Below, in pieces: positions 25,170 to 34,342 of a stretch of 64,000 bases of DNA (the first letter of the stretch is position 1; each line of letters opens with the position of its first letter). Source of the stretch: Alcanivorax sp. (GTDB taxonomy: Bacteria > Pseudomonadota > Gammaproteobacteria > Pseudomonadales > Alcanivoracaceae); NCBI RefSeq assembly GCF_017794965.1, contig NZ_CP051240.1, positions 3,534,001 to 3,598,000 of the forward strand, written 5' to 3'. The notes under the pieces are model-generated. The model did no database searches, had not been told where the DNA came from, and saw nothing but the letters and a program-made list of their open reading frames with translations. The translations under genes were made by a program, and so were the position numbers.

Positions 25170-26519
25170 TTATTTCTTCACATCCCTGTCGTAACTGAGG
25201 CGTTTGGCCGCATCAAGGGTGAGCATCTGCATGAAGGCGCGGGTTTCACCGTCGGAGCCGGTGGGGGTGCCACCGTCACCACTTCCAAACACGTATTGCG
25301 GTACCTTGCGGTTGGCAAACGCCTGGGCCCAGATTTTCTGAATTTCGATTTCCGCTTCCAGCTTTTGTGCCAGGGCGTTATCCGCCTGTAGCACCGCCTT
25401 CTTCTGGTAGGCTTCCGCATCGGCCAGGGTGCGGCGGGTTTCCGCTTCAATGCGGGCTTTTTCAAGCTGAATCTGCGCGGTTTCCTTTTCGATTTCCGAC
25501 TGTTCCTTCTGTTTTTGGGCCTGGGTAATGGCCAGCTGTTTTTCGGTTTCCGCTTCGGTGGTTCGCTGTATCTGGTCTACTTTCGCCTTGGCTTGACGTT
25601 CCGCCACTTCACGCTCACCCCGCGCAATAGCCAGCAAGCGTTGCTCTTCTTCCTGCACTCGCTGCTCGCGCGCTATGGCCCGATCGGCAGAGGCCTTCTG
25701 CTTGAGCTGCATACGTTCCACAAATCGCTGGTTGGGATCCATCTGGGTGACCCGGGCTTCCACCACGGTGACACCGTAATCAATGAAACGCTGTGACTTG
25801 CGCAGGGGAATACCCGCGTCATCAACCATCTTCCTGACCACGAATATCACCTTGCTGTCATCACCGTAGTCCTGCTGATCGGTACCCATGGCCACATTGG
25901 CGGAGCCTTTGATCTCGCCGACCCGCTTCTCACTCATTTCTTCACGGCGAACAATATAGATGCCGTTGATCATCTGATTCTCGAACTCGGTGTTGAACTC
26001 GGTACGCCCACCGGAGTAGTACTCCTCCGCGCTCATCAAGGAAGCATTGGCCTGAAGGGTTTCCTTGAAGGCCGGGATCAAGGCGGTGCGCAGCAGGTTT
26101 TCGGGTGTGCGATATTCATGGGCCAGGTGCAGGAAACTTTCCTGATCGGTGGGGATGGTAAAGCGCACCGTGGCCTGGGCATTGGCATCTACCTGATCCA
26201 GGAACATGATGTTCTGCGGAGGCAGAGCTGCGGAGGTTTCCGAGCTTTCCACTTCCACATAATCCAGGGTTTCACTGCCACCCCGTACTGCCTGTACTGT
26301 CAGGGCACGTTTCCAGGAATTCCAGCGGCCAAACAGATAGAACTGGTAGCCCACATCCGAGACAACTTCTTCATTCCCCATCAGGGTACGCACGTGATAC
26401 ACGTAACCCGGCTCGGCATAAAAGATGGATTTCTGGGCGACAATCAACAAACCCAGCGCCCCCACCACCATGCCCGCAACGCCCTTGAAGGGCATCAATT
26501 GTTTCAGTTTATCCATCAT
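25170..26519 (-). CDS. SPFH/band-7 domain membrane protein
   Basis: A 449-residue protein with one N-terminal membrane anchor (VAGMVVGALGLLIVAQKSIFY, about 14-34). The SPFH domain (about 40-250) includes VRTLMGNEEVVSDVGYQFYLFGRWNSWKRA and FRTALIP-like segments. A long charged coiled coil follows (about 270-395), rich in QRVQEEEQRLLAIARGEREVAERQAKAKVDQ-type repeats. Flotillin, prohibitin and HflK/C share this plan; it most likely forms membrane-scaffold oligomers. No partner (NfeD or FtsH) is adjacent. Exact family is uncertain. Confidence 0.82.
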   Translation of the reverse strand: MMDKLKQLMPFKGVAGMVVGALGLLIVAQKSIFYAEPGYVYHVRTLMGNEEVVSDVGYQFYLFGRWNSWKRALTVQAVRGGSETLDYVEVESSETSAALPPQNIMFLDQVDANAQATVRFTIPTDQESFLHLAHEYRTPENLLRTALIPAFKETLQANASLMSAEEYYSGGRTEFNTEFENQMINGIYIVRREEMSEKRVGEIKGSANVAMGTDQQDYGDDSKVIFVVRKMVDDAGIPLRKSQRFIDYGVTVVEARVTQMDPNQRFVERMQLKQKASADRAIAREQRVQEEEQRLLAIARGEREVAERQAKAKVDQIQRTTEAETEKQLAITQAQKQKEQSEIEKETAQIQLEKARIEAETRRTLADAEAYQKKAVLQADNALAQKLEAEIEIQKIWAQAFANRKVPQYVFGSGDGGTPTGSDGETRAFMQMLTLDAAKRLSYDRDVKK

Positions 26520-26703
26520 CCTGTTATCCCCCGGTTTTATAATTCAAGGGGAGTATTTTAATGAGCACGACGAAGATAAATAGTGGGCAATGTCTTACAT
26601 TTGGGAAAGGATTCTGGCGCAGGCCCCCCGGCACAAACCGGATAGCCTGGCTGAAAAGGCGATAGTAAACGAAGGACAGGCCACCGGAACCAGGCAGCGG
26701 GCT

Positions 26704-27234
26704 TTATTGGCCCCACATGCGTGGCAGCACATTGATCTGGCCGGCCTGTTTACGGTGCAGAAACGCCATACCGATATGTCCCACTATCATGGCGAGCAAT
26801 ACCCAACCCAGTTCACCATGCAGCAGTGACCCCAGGTCCACCATCCACTCGATCTTGTCACCGCCGCCAGCCATCAACGTGATGCCGAAAGGCTCAAAGG
26901 CTCGACCAGACCCATACTGGCGCAGCAGAGCCAGCGCCGGGACGGCAAACAACAGGGCGTAAAGACCCAGGTGACCCAGTTTGGCTAGCAGATTAACAGC
27001 GGGAGGACGATTGGCCAGATTCTTTGCGGCCCAAAGCAGGCGTAATACCACCAGCACAATCAGAATCAGGCCAAGGGGTTTGTGGCTGGGCCAGAAAAGC
27101 GCTTCGAAGGCGCTGTCCTCAAAGCCGTAGTGAGCGATGGCAGAGAGAAACTGCCATCCGATCAGCACCGCCATGCTCCAATGCAATAAGCGGGTGAAAG
27201 TGCCGTAACGTTGCGGGGTATCCTGGCTGGCCAC
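26704..27234 (-). CDS. Cytochrome b561-family protein
   Basis: A 176-residue inner-membrane di-haem b protein. Four membrane segments are visible: LLHWSMAVLIGWQFLSAIAHYG, LGLILIVLVVLRLLWAAK, LGHLGLYALLFAVPALALL and GELGWVLLAMIVGHIGMAFLHR. Candidate haem ligands are His in LLHWSM, SHKPLG, GHLGLY and GHIGMA. It probably passes electrons from quinol, as in the CybB group. The GTG at 27234 is chosen because it has AAGGAG 8 nt upstream; the upstream in-frame start would add a cysteine-rich non-typical leader. Confidence 0.88.
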   Translation of the reverse strand: MASQDTPQRYGTFTRLLHWSMAVLIGWQFLSAIAHYGFEDSAFEALFWPSHKPLGLILIVLVVLRLLWAAKNLANRPPAVNLLAKLGHLGLYALLFAVPALALLRQYGSGRAFEPFGITLMAGGGDKIEWMVDLGSLLHGELGWVLLAMIVGHIGMAFLHRKQAGQINVLPRMWGQ

Positions 27235-27314
27235 TGGCTTGCTCCTTGTCGATTTATCCAGATTGCTACAATGGCAGCACAATATGCAGGAATTGTGGAA
27301 ATGTCCGGGTCAGT

Positions 27315-27599
27315 CTAATGATCACAACGCTGATCGGCTTGTTGCTCATAGAAGCGCTGGTCTTCCGCCCAGAATTCCCTCACTTCATCATTCATCGCCG
27401 TGCGCTGATGATAGGCAGCCAGGTTGCGCTGATCATCATAGCGATCACGGCAAGTCTGTTCTTCCCGGTGATCATCGTTATACGGAAAATCTACCTCCGG
27501 GGAGCCAGCAGACTGCGCTGATTGCTGCGGTGCGGACAGCACCGTGAGGGTACAGCCGGTGTGCATCAGGATAGCCACCAACAGCACCCCTCGCTTCAT
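27315..27599 (-). CDS. Small putative lipoprotein
   Basis: A 94-residue protein with a hydrophobic start (MKRGVLLVAILMHTGC) and a lipobox-like HTGC at residues 13-16. The mature part is very charged and polar (DDHREEQTCRDRYDDQRNLAAYHQR). No family is recognised. It overlaps the upstream DUF445 gene by 4 bases (ATGA), so it is probably co-translated with that inner-membrane protein. Confidence 0.6.
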   Translation of the reverse strand: MKRGVLLVAILMHTGCTLTVLSAPQQSAQSAGSPEVDFPYNDDHREEQTCRDRYDDQRNLAAYHQRTAMNDEVREFWAEDQRFYEQQADQRCDH

Positions 27600-28852
27600 G
27601 TGATCGGTACCGCAAAGTGCAGCATCACGTGCACCTGCAGTTCACCCACCAGGAAACCCAGCACCGCACCGACAGTAATCAGGATCCACTCATCCTGCTG
27701 GAACGCCGGCCTGAGCAGCCCTTCGAATTCCTCTTCGGTAAGCTCCTGCATCTTGTTCACCAGCAGGTTCTTCAGATCCATGGCTTCCTCGGCGTAGGCT
27801 TCCATGTGGCTGAGGGTTTCCGGCAGGTGTTCCATGACTTTGTCGGCCACGGTCCGTTTCATTTCCTGATATTTGGTACTGCCTACCGCAAACACCACCA
27901 GGGGTTTGGCCAACCCGGCTTGTTCATCCATGGTCCGCTGCACCTGTTTCTGCACCAGACCAAACAGACGATCTGAGAGGGGGCCTTTGAGGATGGCTTC
28001 AATCACGGCAGCAGGGGTCACGATTTCACTGGCCACCAGCTCACCGTAACGGGCCGCCACCTGTTTGCGGCGCTTGATGAACAGCCCTTGCCATTCAAAC
28101 AGCCCCAGATAGCGGGTGGGCTGTTTGGGGTTGAAGATCATTTTCAGGGCCAGCCAGTCTGTAAACCAGCCGGTGAACAGACCGAACAGGGGAATCACCC
28201 AGATGTTATGGGTTAGCGCCCATACCACCGCCTGAATAATACCAATAGCGAAACCGAACCAGATGCCCGAGGTACGGATAAACTTGAATTCCACATGGCC
28301 CGCTTCCAGAAACACCCGGTTGAGCAGCTCCTTGTCCCGCACCAGCGCATTGATCACCAGATCTTTCAGGTCGAACACCCGGGAAATGTTGGTCTTGATG
28401 TCCTCCATGATCAGTTCGACCATGTGTGGCGCTTCATTCTGGATGCGCTGGATGATCATCTTCTTGACCCGCTCCGGCGCAGATTCCCACAGGCCGGGTT
28501 GATACTTGGCCGCCACTTCACGGGTAATGTCTTCCACTGAGCGGATCAGCGGGTCACGGATTTCCGCTGCTACCCGGTTGGGATCAAGCCGGTCGAACAC
28601 ATCTTCGGGCTTGAGCAGCCGTTCCATCATCAGGTCGCAGGCGATACTGGCCATGGTCGCGGACTTGCTCGGCACAATGCCTTGCCAGCCGAAAAAGGGC
28701 CGAATGCCAACAAACTTCAGAGGCTTGAACATCATCTTGATGGCGACCACCTTGGTGCCATAACCAATGGCCGCCGCCACAAAGGGCATGGACAGGTACA
28801 AAAACCAGTTCGCCTGCAGGTCAGCCAGAATCAGATCCAGATCGGTAATCAC
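27596..28852 (-). CDS. DUF445 family membrane protein
   Basis: A 418-residue protein with the DUF445 layout. An N-terminal membrane segment (FLYLSMPFVAAAIGYGTKVVAIKMMF) carries the conserved NW/KMMFxP-like FKPLKF. A paired internal copy, WFGFAIGIIQAVVWALTHNIWVIPLFGLFTGWFTDWLALKMIFNPKQP, shows the NWLALKMIF-type motif. A C-terminal membrane segment follows (ILITVGAVLGFLVGELQVHVML). Function of the family is not established. The start is GTG at 28852, shortly after the stop of the upstream gene, with GAGGAA upstream; the genes form an operon. Confidence 0.85.
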   Translation of the reverse strand: MITDLDLILADLQANWFLYLSMPFVAAAIGYGTKVVAIKMMFKPLKFVGIRPFFGWQGIVPSKSATMASIACDLMMERLLKPEDVFDRLDPNRVAAEIRDPLIRSVEDITREVAAKYQPGLWESAPERVKKMIIQRIQNEAPHMVELIMEDIKTNISRVFDLKDLVINALVRDKELLNRVFLEAGHVEFKFIRTSGIWFGFAIGIIQAVVWALTHNIWVIPLFGLFTGWFTDWLALKMIFNPKQPTRYLGLFEWQGLFIKRRKQVAARYGELVASEIVTPAAVIEAILKGPLSDRLFGLVQKQVQRTMDEQAGLAKPLVVFAVGSTKYQEMKRTVADKVMEHLPETLSHMEAYAEEAMDLKNLLVNKMQELTEEEFEGLLRPAFQQDEWILITVGAVLGFLVGELQVHVMLHFAVPIT

Positions 28853-28855
28853 GAC

Positions 28856-29524
28856 TTATTCCTCTTCCCTGTCCGCTTCGCCATCGGCCACCAGCTGCTG
28901 CCAGAGCTGGTGGCCCAGGGGGCTGAAACACACGGATTCACGCTGCGGCTTCAGTTTTGGCCAATGCTGGTGCACCCGTGCCAGTGCCTTGCGGAAATCG
29001 CTATCACCTTCCAGCAGTTCATAGTCCGTGCGTTTGCCTTCCTCGAAAGCGGTGGCCATGACCCAGCCCTGCTCGAACAAGCGGTGCAGGTAGTAACCGA
29101 TCATGTCGTTGCATTGGATACCCGCCGCACGGCCCACATTGGAATGGCGGAGCACCACCTCGCCCCGGGAGAACCGACCACCGCTGCACACCGTCAACAG
29201 GGGAAAGGTGCTGCCATCGGAAAGGGCTGCCAGAATACGGGCTTCATCGGCGCACAGGCCGGAGAGGATCTGGCGAACCAGCATGGTCTGAGCCTGTGCC
29301 TGGCTCTGCTCCATGGAAACTTCCAGCAACTGCCCCAGGGTCTCCGGCGGCCCGGCCAGTTCGCCGGGGGTATCCAGCGCTTCGAGGCGATCCTTGAGAT
29401 TCTGCAATACGTCATGCTCGACCCGATGAAGTCGTTCATCGGCCCGTTGCACCGGCGGCAGCTGCAACAGCAGCTGTTGAAGTTTGCTCCGCAAGCCAGC
29501 GGGAGAAAGAGTGGATTCCGACAC
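28856..29524 (-). CDS. Hypothetical protein, possibly Abi-alpha (DUF4393)-like
   Basis: A 222-residue soluble-looking protein. The segment VRQILSGLCADEARILAALSDGSTFPLLTV (about 82-111), followed by GIQCNDMIGYYLHRLFEQGWV and ELLEGDSDFRKAL, resembles the DUF4393/Abi-alpha layout, but this is from memory of the pattern and is tentative. The N-terminal 70 residues are helical. It ends 3 nt before the DUF445 gene, so the two are co-transcribed with the small lipoprotein gene. Confidence 0.55.
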   Translation of the reverse strand: MSESTLSPAGLRSKLQQLLLQLPPVQRADERLHRVEHDVLQNLKDRLEALDTPGELAGPPETLGQLLEVSMEQSQAQAQTMLVRQILSGLCADEARILAALSDGSTFPLLTVCSGGRFSRGEVVLRHSNVGRAAGIQCNDMIGYYLHRLFEQGWVMATAFEEGKRTDYELLEGDSDFRKALARVHQHWPKLKPQRESVCFSPLGHQLWQQLVADGEADREEE

Positions 29525-29662
29525 GCAAGGTTCCTGTTGTTATTGTCTTGGGGCGTGTGAACGCCTCTTCATTATTATCGAGTGTGCGGGCTTTTGGCCA
29601 ATCTGCAAGTTACTATACGTATGGTTTGCGCAACCCGCCGGGCGGAATGACCGTTCAGTTTT

Positions 29663-31534
29663 TCAGGGCCGCTCACGCATGGCCAGTACCCGGTTTCGCA
29701 GATCCTCGGCATTCACGGCCTCCGGTGCTACCGCCTGACCGACGGTCAGTTTCACCCGGGACCAGAATCGTTTGGGCAGCCGGGTCAGGGCAGGCCCGCC
29801 CTTGTGACTGAAAAAGCTCCCCCACAGGCCGGACAGGGCCATGGGGATCACCGGCACCGGTGTTTCCCCAATGATCTTCTCTACGCCGGCACGGAATTCA
29901 TCCACTTCACCGTCTTTTGTCAGCTTGCCTTCCGGGAAGATACACACCACCTCGCCGGCTTCCAGCTCTTCACGGATACGTACAAATGCCCGTTCGTAGA
30001 TCTGCGGGTTACGGCTTTTCGAATCAATGGGAATGGTTTTGCCGGTACGGAAGATGTAGTTGAGAACGGGCATGTCATAGATCGGCTTGAACATGACAAA
30101 GCGTACCGGACGACGAATGGCACCGCCCAGCAGAAGGGCGTCCACATAGCTAACGTGGTTGCATACCAGTACACAGGGTCCATCATCGGGAATGTTGTCC
30201 ATGCCCTGGTGCTTCACCCGGTACATGGTGTGGGTAAGCATCCAGATCAGTAGCCGGATCAGGAATTCCGGCACTACAGTATAGATGTAGGTCGCCACCA
30301 CCACGTTGGCGATGGCCAGCGCCAGGAAGAATTCCGGTACGGTGAATTCCAGCATACCGATAAAGACGATGCCTGCAGCAGCAGACAACACCATCAACAG
30401 GGCATTGAGGATATTGTTGGCGGCGATGATCCGGGCCAGGTGGTGTGGGTTGGAACGGTGCTGGATAAAGGCAAACAAAGGGACGATGTAGAAGCCACCG
30501 AACACACCGATACCCAGTAGGTCCATCAGTACCCGATACCCCCCTGCCTGTTGCAGGAAACCGGCAATATCCACCTGGCCATTGCCGGCCAGACCCGCAT
30601 AGGAAAAGAACAGATCAATCCCGAACAGGCTCAGACCAATGGAGCCCAGTGGCACCAGCCCCAGCTCCACACGCTTGCCGGACAGCTTTTCACACAAGAA
30701 GGATCCAAGGCCAATGCCGATGGAAAAGGTACCCAGCAGCAAGGCGTAGAGTCCGTCGGTACCGAACAGATAATCGTCCACATAGACTTTCAGCTGCGTG
30801 GTATACGCCGCGCCCAGAAACCAGAACCATGAGATGCCGAGTACGCACATCCACACCGACTTCACTTCCCGGGCATAGCCGAGGATGTGCCAGGTTTCCT
30901 TGAACAGGTTCCAGTTCAGTTTCACGCCGCTGTCCGCCGCCGGGGCATGGGGAATCCCCCGTGCAGCCAGATAGCCCAGTAACGCAAGACCAATCACTGA
31001 TACGAAAACCACACCGTCACCCACGCCGTCCATCTTCAGTAACACGCCGGAAATGGAACCCAGCAGGATCGCCAGGAAGGTGCCCATCTCCACCAACGCA
31101 TTGCCGGACACCAGTTCCCGGTCATCAAGATGCTGGGGGATGATGGAGTATTTGATCGGTCCAAAAAAGGTGGATTGCAGCCCCATGCAGAACAGCACGG
31201 CCAGCAGAAAGTATACCGCATCGAAATAGAACCCGATGGCGGCCGCTACCATGATGCAAATTTCCACGAACTTGATCTTGCGAACCAGAAAGGCTTTGTC
31301 GTACTTGTCGGCCACCTGGCCAGCAAGCGCAGAAAACAGGAAGAAGGGCACGATGAACAATGCCAGCGCCACATTATTCAGCGTATTCACACTCACCGAG
31401 GTAACCACCCCGGAGGCAATCAGCAGAATCAGCGCCTGACGGAACACGTTATCGTTGAAGGCCCCGAGAAACTGGGTAAAAAAGAACGGCCCGAAACGAC
31501 GCGATGCCAGCAGTGAGAACAACCCTTTTTTCAT
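29663..31534 (-). CDS. MFS transporter fused to a PlsC-type acyltransferase (LplT-Aas-like)
   Basis: A 623-residue fusion. Residues 1-420 are an MFS transporter like LplT, starting FGPFFFTQFLGAFNDNVFRQALILL, with about twelve membrane segments. Residues about 430-620 are a PlsC acyltransferase with NHVSYVD (HX4D), FPEGKLTKDGE and PVIPMALSGLWGSFF. E. coli has LplT and Aas, which flip and re-acylate lysophospholipids; Aas carries a further acyl-ACP synthetase domain that is absent here. The protein may flip and re-acylate 2-acyl lysophospholipids, but the acyl donor is unclear. The ATG at 31534 has GGCGAGAAA upstream. Confidence 0.88.
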   Translation of the reverse strand: MKKGLFSLLASRRFGPFFFTQFLGAFNDNVFRQALILLIASGVVTSVSVNTLNNVALALFIVPFFLFSALAGQVADKYDKAFLVRKIKFVEICIMVAAAIGFYFDAVYFLLAVLFCMGLQSTFFGPIKYSIIPQHLDDRELVSGNALVEMGTFLAILLGSISGVLLKMDGVGDGVVFVSVIGLALLGYLAARGIPHAPAADSGVKLNWNLFKETWHILGYAREVKSVWMCVLGISWFWFLGAAYTTQLKVYVDDYLFGTDGLYALLLGTFSIGIGLGSFLCEKLSGKRVELGLVPLGSIGLSLFGIDLFFSYAGLAGNGQVDIAGFLQQAGGYRVLMDLLGIGVFGGFYIVPLFAFIQHRSNPHHLARIIAANNILNALLMVLSAAAGIVFIGMLEFTVPEFFLALAIANVVVATYIYTVVPEFLIRLLIWMLTHTMYRVKHQGMDNIPDDGPCVLVCNHVSYVDALLLGGAIRRPVRFVMFKPIYDMPVLNYIFRTGKTIPIDSKSRNPQIYERAFVRIREELEAGEVVCIFPEGKLTKDGEVDEFRAGVEKIIGETPVPVIPMALSGLWGSFFSHKGGPALTRLPKRFWSRVKLTVGQAVAPEAVNAEDLRNRVLAMRERP

Positions 31535-31566
31535 TTTCTCGCCTTTATTATTTGTCGCGGCCAGAG

Positions 31567-31712
31567 TAGCAAGCTACAAGCTACAAGCTACAACGCGAAC
31601 CACTTCCTTTGATAACGGTATTGTTTATCGCCGCGTCCCGGGCAACAGCGCGGAGTCCCGAGCTTTAATATTCAGCCCAACTGTCCCCGTGTTGCAGCTT
31701 GAAGCTTGAAGC
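31567..31712. repeat. Heptad inverted-repeat element, GCTNCAA arms (B3)
   Basis: A 146-bp element. In the sense of the TetR gene (stop at 31716), the arm starts 3 nt after the stop: GCTTCAA, GCTTCAA, GCTGCAA, CACGG. The opposite arm at 31567-31598 reads CAAGCTA three times. The centre holds CCGCGTCCCGGGCAACAGCGCGG. Confidence 0.82.
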
Positions 31713-31715
31713 TGG

Positions 31716-32312
31716 TCACTTCCCTGACCAGCTATTCAGATAATGCTGCAACAACGATTCCATCATCGCCTGCTCATCCACATCCCCAGCCACCACCAGT
31801 TTGTCATCCGCAGCCAGCATGGCAATGCCGTGCACACTGCCCCATAAGGTACGGGCGGCCAGGTGAATCTGCTCCGGTGCCTGGTGTTTGGCCAGTTCGG
31901 CCATGCGGCTTTCCACCCTGGCAAATAATTCCGCGGTCTTTTCCAGGTACCACGACGGTACCTGGGCCCCGTTCTGCATCTGGTGCATGAACACCATCTT
32001 CCAAAGGGCGGTCTGCTCACGGGCCATGGCCACATAGACCTGCGCCATATGATGAAGTTGTTGGCGGGGGGAAGGCGCCGGCGTCTCGTTCATGTCACCC
32101 AGCAGCTGGGTCAGGGTGTCTGCGTTTGCCTGGAGAATCAGATCGTCCAGATTGCTGAACACATGGTAAAGCATGCCGGCGGTATAGCCGATACGGTCGG
32201 CCACCTTGCGCACACTGAGCTTCTCCAGCCCCTGCTCGGCCACCAGATCCCGCACTGCCTGAATGGCCAGGCCCTGCAGCTCTTCCCGACTATGTTGGTT
32301 ACGACGTGCCAC
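31716..32312 (-). CDS. TetR-family transcriptional regulator
   Basis: A 198-residue regulator. The N-terminal HTH is visible as LAIQAVRDLVAEQGLEKLSVRKVADRIGYTAGMLYHVFSNLDDLI (about 14-58). The C-terminal ligand domain (ALWKMVFMHQMQ; AARTLWGSVHGIAML) resembles the WHG-type TetR_C domain. The GTG start at 32312 has AGGAAT upstream. The MFS-acyltransferase gene lies downstream on the same strand; its target genes are not evident. Confidence 0.88.
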   Translation of the reverse strand: MARRNQHSREELQGLAIQAVRDLVAEQGLEKLSVRKVADRIGYTAGMLYHVFSNLDDLILQANADTLTQLLGDMNETPAPSPRQQLHHMAQVYVAMAREQTALWKMVFMHQMQNGAQVPSWYLEKTAELFARVESRMAELAKHQAPEQIHLAARTLWGSVHGIAMLAADDKLVVAGDVDEQAMMESLLQHYLNSWSGK

Positions 32313-32364
32313 AAAGAATTCCTGTTATCGATTATCCGGAGAAGCTTCGACGGTGGTGCGATGG

Positions 32365-32526
32365 AAGCAGTTGAAAGTTCAAAGTTTAAAGTTGAAAAGC
32401 GCGGTCTGGGTATATGGGTTTCGGACCTCTGTGGCCGCGCCCTTACCGGCAATCGCGGGCAGGGCCTGCCAATTCGATTCCACGCCTGTCGCGTTTGAAC
32501 TTTAAACTTTGAACTTTCAACTGCTT
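32365..32526. repeat. Heptad inverted-repeat element, GTTNAAA arms (A2)
   Basis: The inner arms at 32368-32400 and 32491-32523 pair over about 33 bases with one mismatch, and AAGC/GCTT extends them outward. The centre has GCCGCGC-CCTTACCGGCAAT-CGCGGGC, sharing the TTACCGG core of A1 and A4. It lies between the TetR start and the PspA stop. Confidence 0.85.
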
Positions 32527-32566
32527 TTACCGCGCCCCGAACGACGCTCCCACAAACTGGATACGT

Positions 32567-33271
32567 CTACGCTTTTGCTTCGCGCAACCCCGCCAGAATC
32601 TCTTCCGCCCGGCGGGTCTGGCTGTCGCCGATACCGGCTTCTGCCATCCGCTGATCCAGACTGTCGCCCCCGGATGCGCTCATGTCCGCCCCCAGCTGCA
32701 CCTCACTTTGCCACAACAGCCGGCATTCTTCCTGCCGTTGCTGAATCTGCTGCAGGGTCTGCTGGCTATCGCACAACCGTTGGGCCAGACCTTGCTGTTG
32801 CTGGTTGCGCTGTCGTGAATCGCCGAACAGGGCTTCCTGGGTCCGCGCCATGGATTGCTCCTGGCGCAGGCTTTTCAGGGTATCTGCCGCCTGTTTGATA
32901 AAGCGCTGGAATTCGGTTTTCTGTTGTTCCAGTGTCACGCCCTGCTGGGCAAGGCGGTTCTGCTGTTGCTCCAGATCCGCCAGACGCTTGCCGATATCCA
33001 GCGCCAGGGAGTCATTATCTGCAGCCAGCGCCTGCCGTGCGCCATCTTCATAGTGGTGGACCTGCTTCACCAGCTCGCCAGCACGGCGCTGATTCAACTT
33101 CTCCTCCGCCATCAGCCTGGCCAGTTGTCGGCGAGCATCCCGCAAAGACTGCTCGGTTTCATACAACTGCTGATCCAGCAGCAACATGTCGTTGGCATTA
33201 ACGATCTGCTCAACACTCACGCGAGCCTGCCCGCGCATCAGGGTTTTCATTTTGGTCCATGCAGTAGCCAT
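32567..33271 (-). CDS. pspA: PspA/IM30 family protein
   Basis: A 234-residue protein that is almost entirely helical coiled coil. The typical opening, WTKMKTLMRGQARVSVEQIVNANDMLLLDQQLYETEQSLRDARRQLARLMAEEK, is followed by a long Gln/Leu/Glu-rich coil (LADLEQQQNRLAQQGVTLEQQKTEFQ). PspA binds the inner membrane under stress and protects its integrity. It forms a pair with the YiaA/B-like gene 71 nt upstream. No pspBC or pspF is adjacent, so control must differ from the E. coli regulon. AAGGAG precedes the ATG at 33271. Confidence 0.85.
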   Translation of the reverse strand: MATAWTKMKTLMRGQARVSVEQIVNANDMLLLDQQLYETEQSLRDARRQLARLMAEEKLNQRRAGELVKQVHHYEDGARQALAADNDSLALDIGKRLADLEQQQNRLAQQGVTLEQQKTEFQRFIKQAADTLKSLRQEQSMARTQEALFGDSRQRNQQQQGLAQRLCDSQQTLQQIQQRQEECRLLWQSEVQLGADMSASGGDSLDQRMAEAGIGDSQTRRAEEILAGLREAKA

Positions 33272-33291
33272 GTTTTTTCTCCTTTTTGAAA

Positions 33292-33338
33292 GGTCTGACG
33301 TCTGAGCGGTTTTCCTCGTCAGGCGTCAGGCATCCGGC
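33292..33338. repeat. Heptad array with short inverted arm (D type) after the YiaA/B gene
   Basis: On the plus strand GTCAGGC, GTCAGGC, ATCCGGC (33318-33338); the inverse CTGACGTCTGAGC is at 33294-33306. In the sense of the YiaA/B gene (stop at 33342) the array starts 3 nt after the stop. Confidence 0.7.
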
Positions 33339-33341
33339 GTT

Positions 33342-33614
33342 CTAATCCGTATATTCCTTCAGCAAGCGTTCGGTCTTGGCGTCGCTGATACGGTTGATCA
33401 GCCGCCGTGCCTCGTGGTCATCGCGCAGGGTCTTGGCCAGGGTGATGGTGGAGCCGACCACAAACATGATGCCCATCACCAGATAGCCCTTGATCCACAA
33501 GTCGGTGGGCAACCAGACAATGCCCAGCACCATCAAGCCCAGACTGATGGCAAACGCGGCCTTCACGTAGAACAGCCAACCGCTGGAGTGACGTTGGATT
33601 GCGCTCTCATCCAT
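33342..33614 (-). CDS. YiaA/YiaB-type two-helix inner-membrane protein
   Basis: A 90-residue protein with two membrane helices, GWLFYVKAAFAISLGLMVLGIVWL and GYLVMGIMFVVGSTITLAKTL (about 12-58), then a charged cytoplasmic tail (RDDHEARRLINRISDAKTERLLKEYTD). This is the YiaA/B two-helix domain. The family often sits beside pspA-like genes, as here. It probably works with PspA at the membrane. AGAGGG precedes the ATG. Confidence 0.85.
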   Translation of the reverse strand: MDESAIQRHSSGWLFYVKAAFAISLGLMVLGIVWLPTDLWIKGYLVMGIMFVVGSTITLAKTLRDDHEARRLINRISDAKTERLLKEYTD

Positions 33615-33705
33615 GGGATACCCTCTTTTTATTTAACAGTGTTTAATTGATGAACTCAGTGGAGCACACCTTTTAAACAGCGTTCAACAAAGAGAATGTT
33701 ACGGC

Positions 33706-34335
33706 TTATGTCACAGACTGTTCAGGAGCGCCCGGGCGGCGACCGATGGGGCGGGCCGGGTTGCCGGCCACAATGGTCCATGGCGGGACATCCCGGGTGA
33801 CCACGGCGCCCATACCCACCACCGCATGATCGCCGATGGTCACACCATCCACGATGCCGGCGCGGGCGCCAATCCATACATCCTGGCCAATCTGGATCCC
33901 CCGGGACGTCACCGGCTGCTCACGGACCGGCCGATCCGCAGCCATGCCATGATTGAAGGCATACAGGGTGCAATAGGCTGCGATTCGCGTGTCGTCGCCC
34001 ACGTGAATCCCGGCGGCACCGCCATCCAGGCTCACATGGTGGTTGATACTGACCCTGCTACCCAGACTGACTGGGCCATGAATAACGCAATCTGCTGCAA
34101 TCTGGCTGCCATCTCCCACGAAAATGTTGCGACCAGGCTCAGCAAGCAACACTGCCTGAGGTGCCAAAAAGCAGTCCTCGCCAAACTGCACGGTCTCCAG
34201 AGCCATCAGCCGCTGCTGTATCGCCGCCTGCCAGGGCTCCGCCCAGGCGCGGTGCTTCGGCTTCAGGCGGGCATAGAGCCAGGGCATATAGGCAAGCCGT
34301 TGTTTGTGCTGTTCGCGGTAATCGTCTTCGGTCAT
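33706..34335 (-). CDS. Maltose/galactoside O-acetyltransferase-like hexapeptide protein
   Basis: A 209-residue acyltransferase with left-handed beta-helix hexapeptide repeats. An N-terminal MAC-like helical region is followed by repeats such as VFVGDGSQIAADCVIHGPVSLGSRVSINHHVSLDGG and IQIGQDVWIGARAGIVDGVTIGDHAVVGMGAVVTRDVPPWTIVAGNPAR. The catalytic-type His lies in FNHGM. It would transfer acetyl from acetyl-CoA to a sugar. The start at 34335 is preferred: an in-frame extension to 34422 is only translated repeat DNA (LFNFELSTLNS). Confidence 0.88.
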   Translation of the reverse strand: MTEDDYREQHKQRLAYMPWLYARLKPKHRAWAEPWQAAIQQRLMALETVQFGEDCFLAPQAVLLAEPGRNIFVGDGSQIAADCVIHGPVSLGSRVSINHHVSLDGGAAGIHVGDDTRIAAYCTLYAFNHGMAADRPVREQPVTSRGIQIGQDVWIGARAGIVDGVTIGDHAVVGMGAVVTRDVPPWTIVAGNPARPIGRRPGAPEQSVT

Positions 34336-34342
34336 GGAGAGC

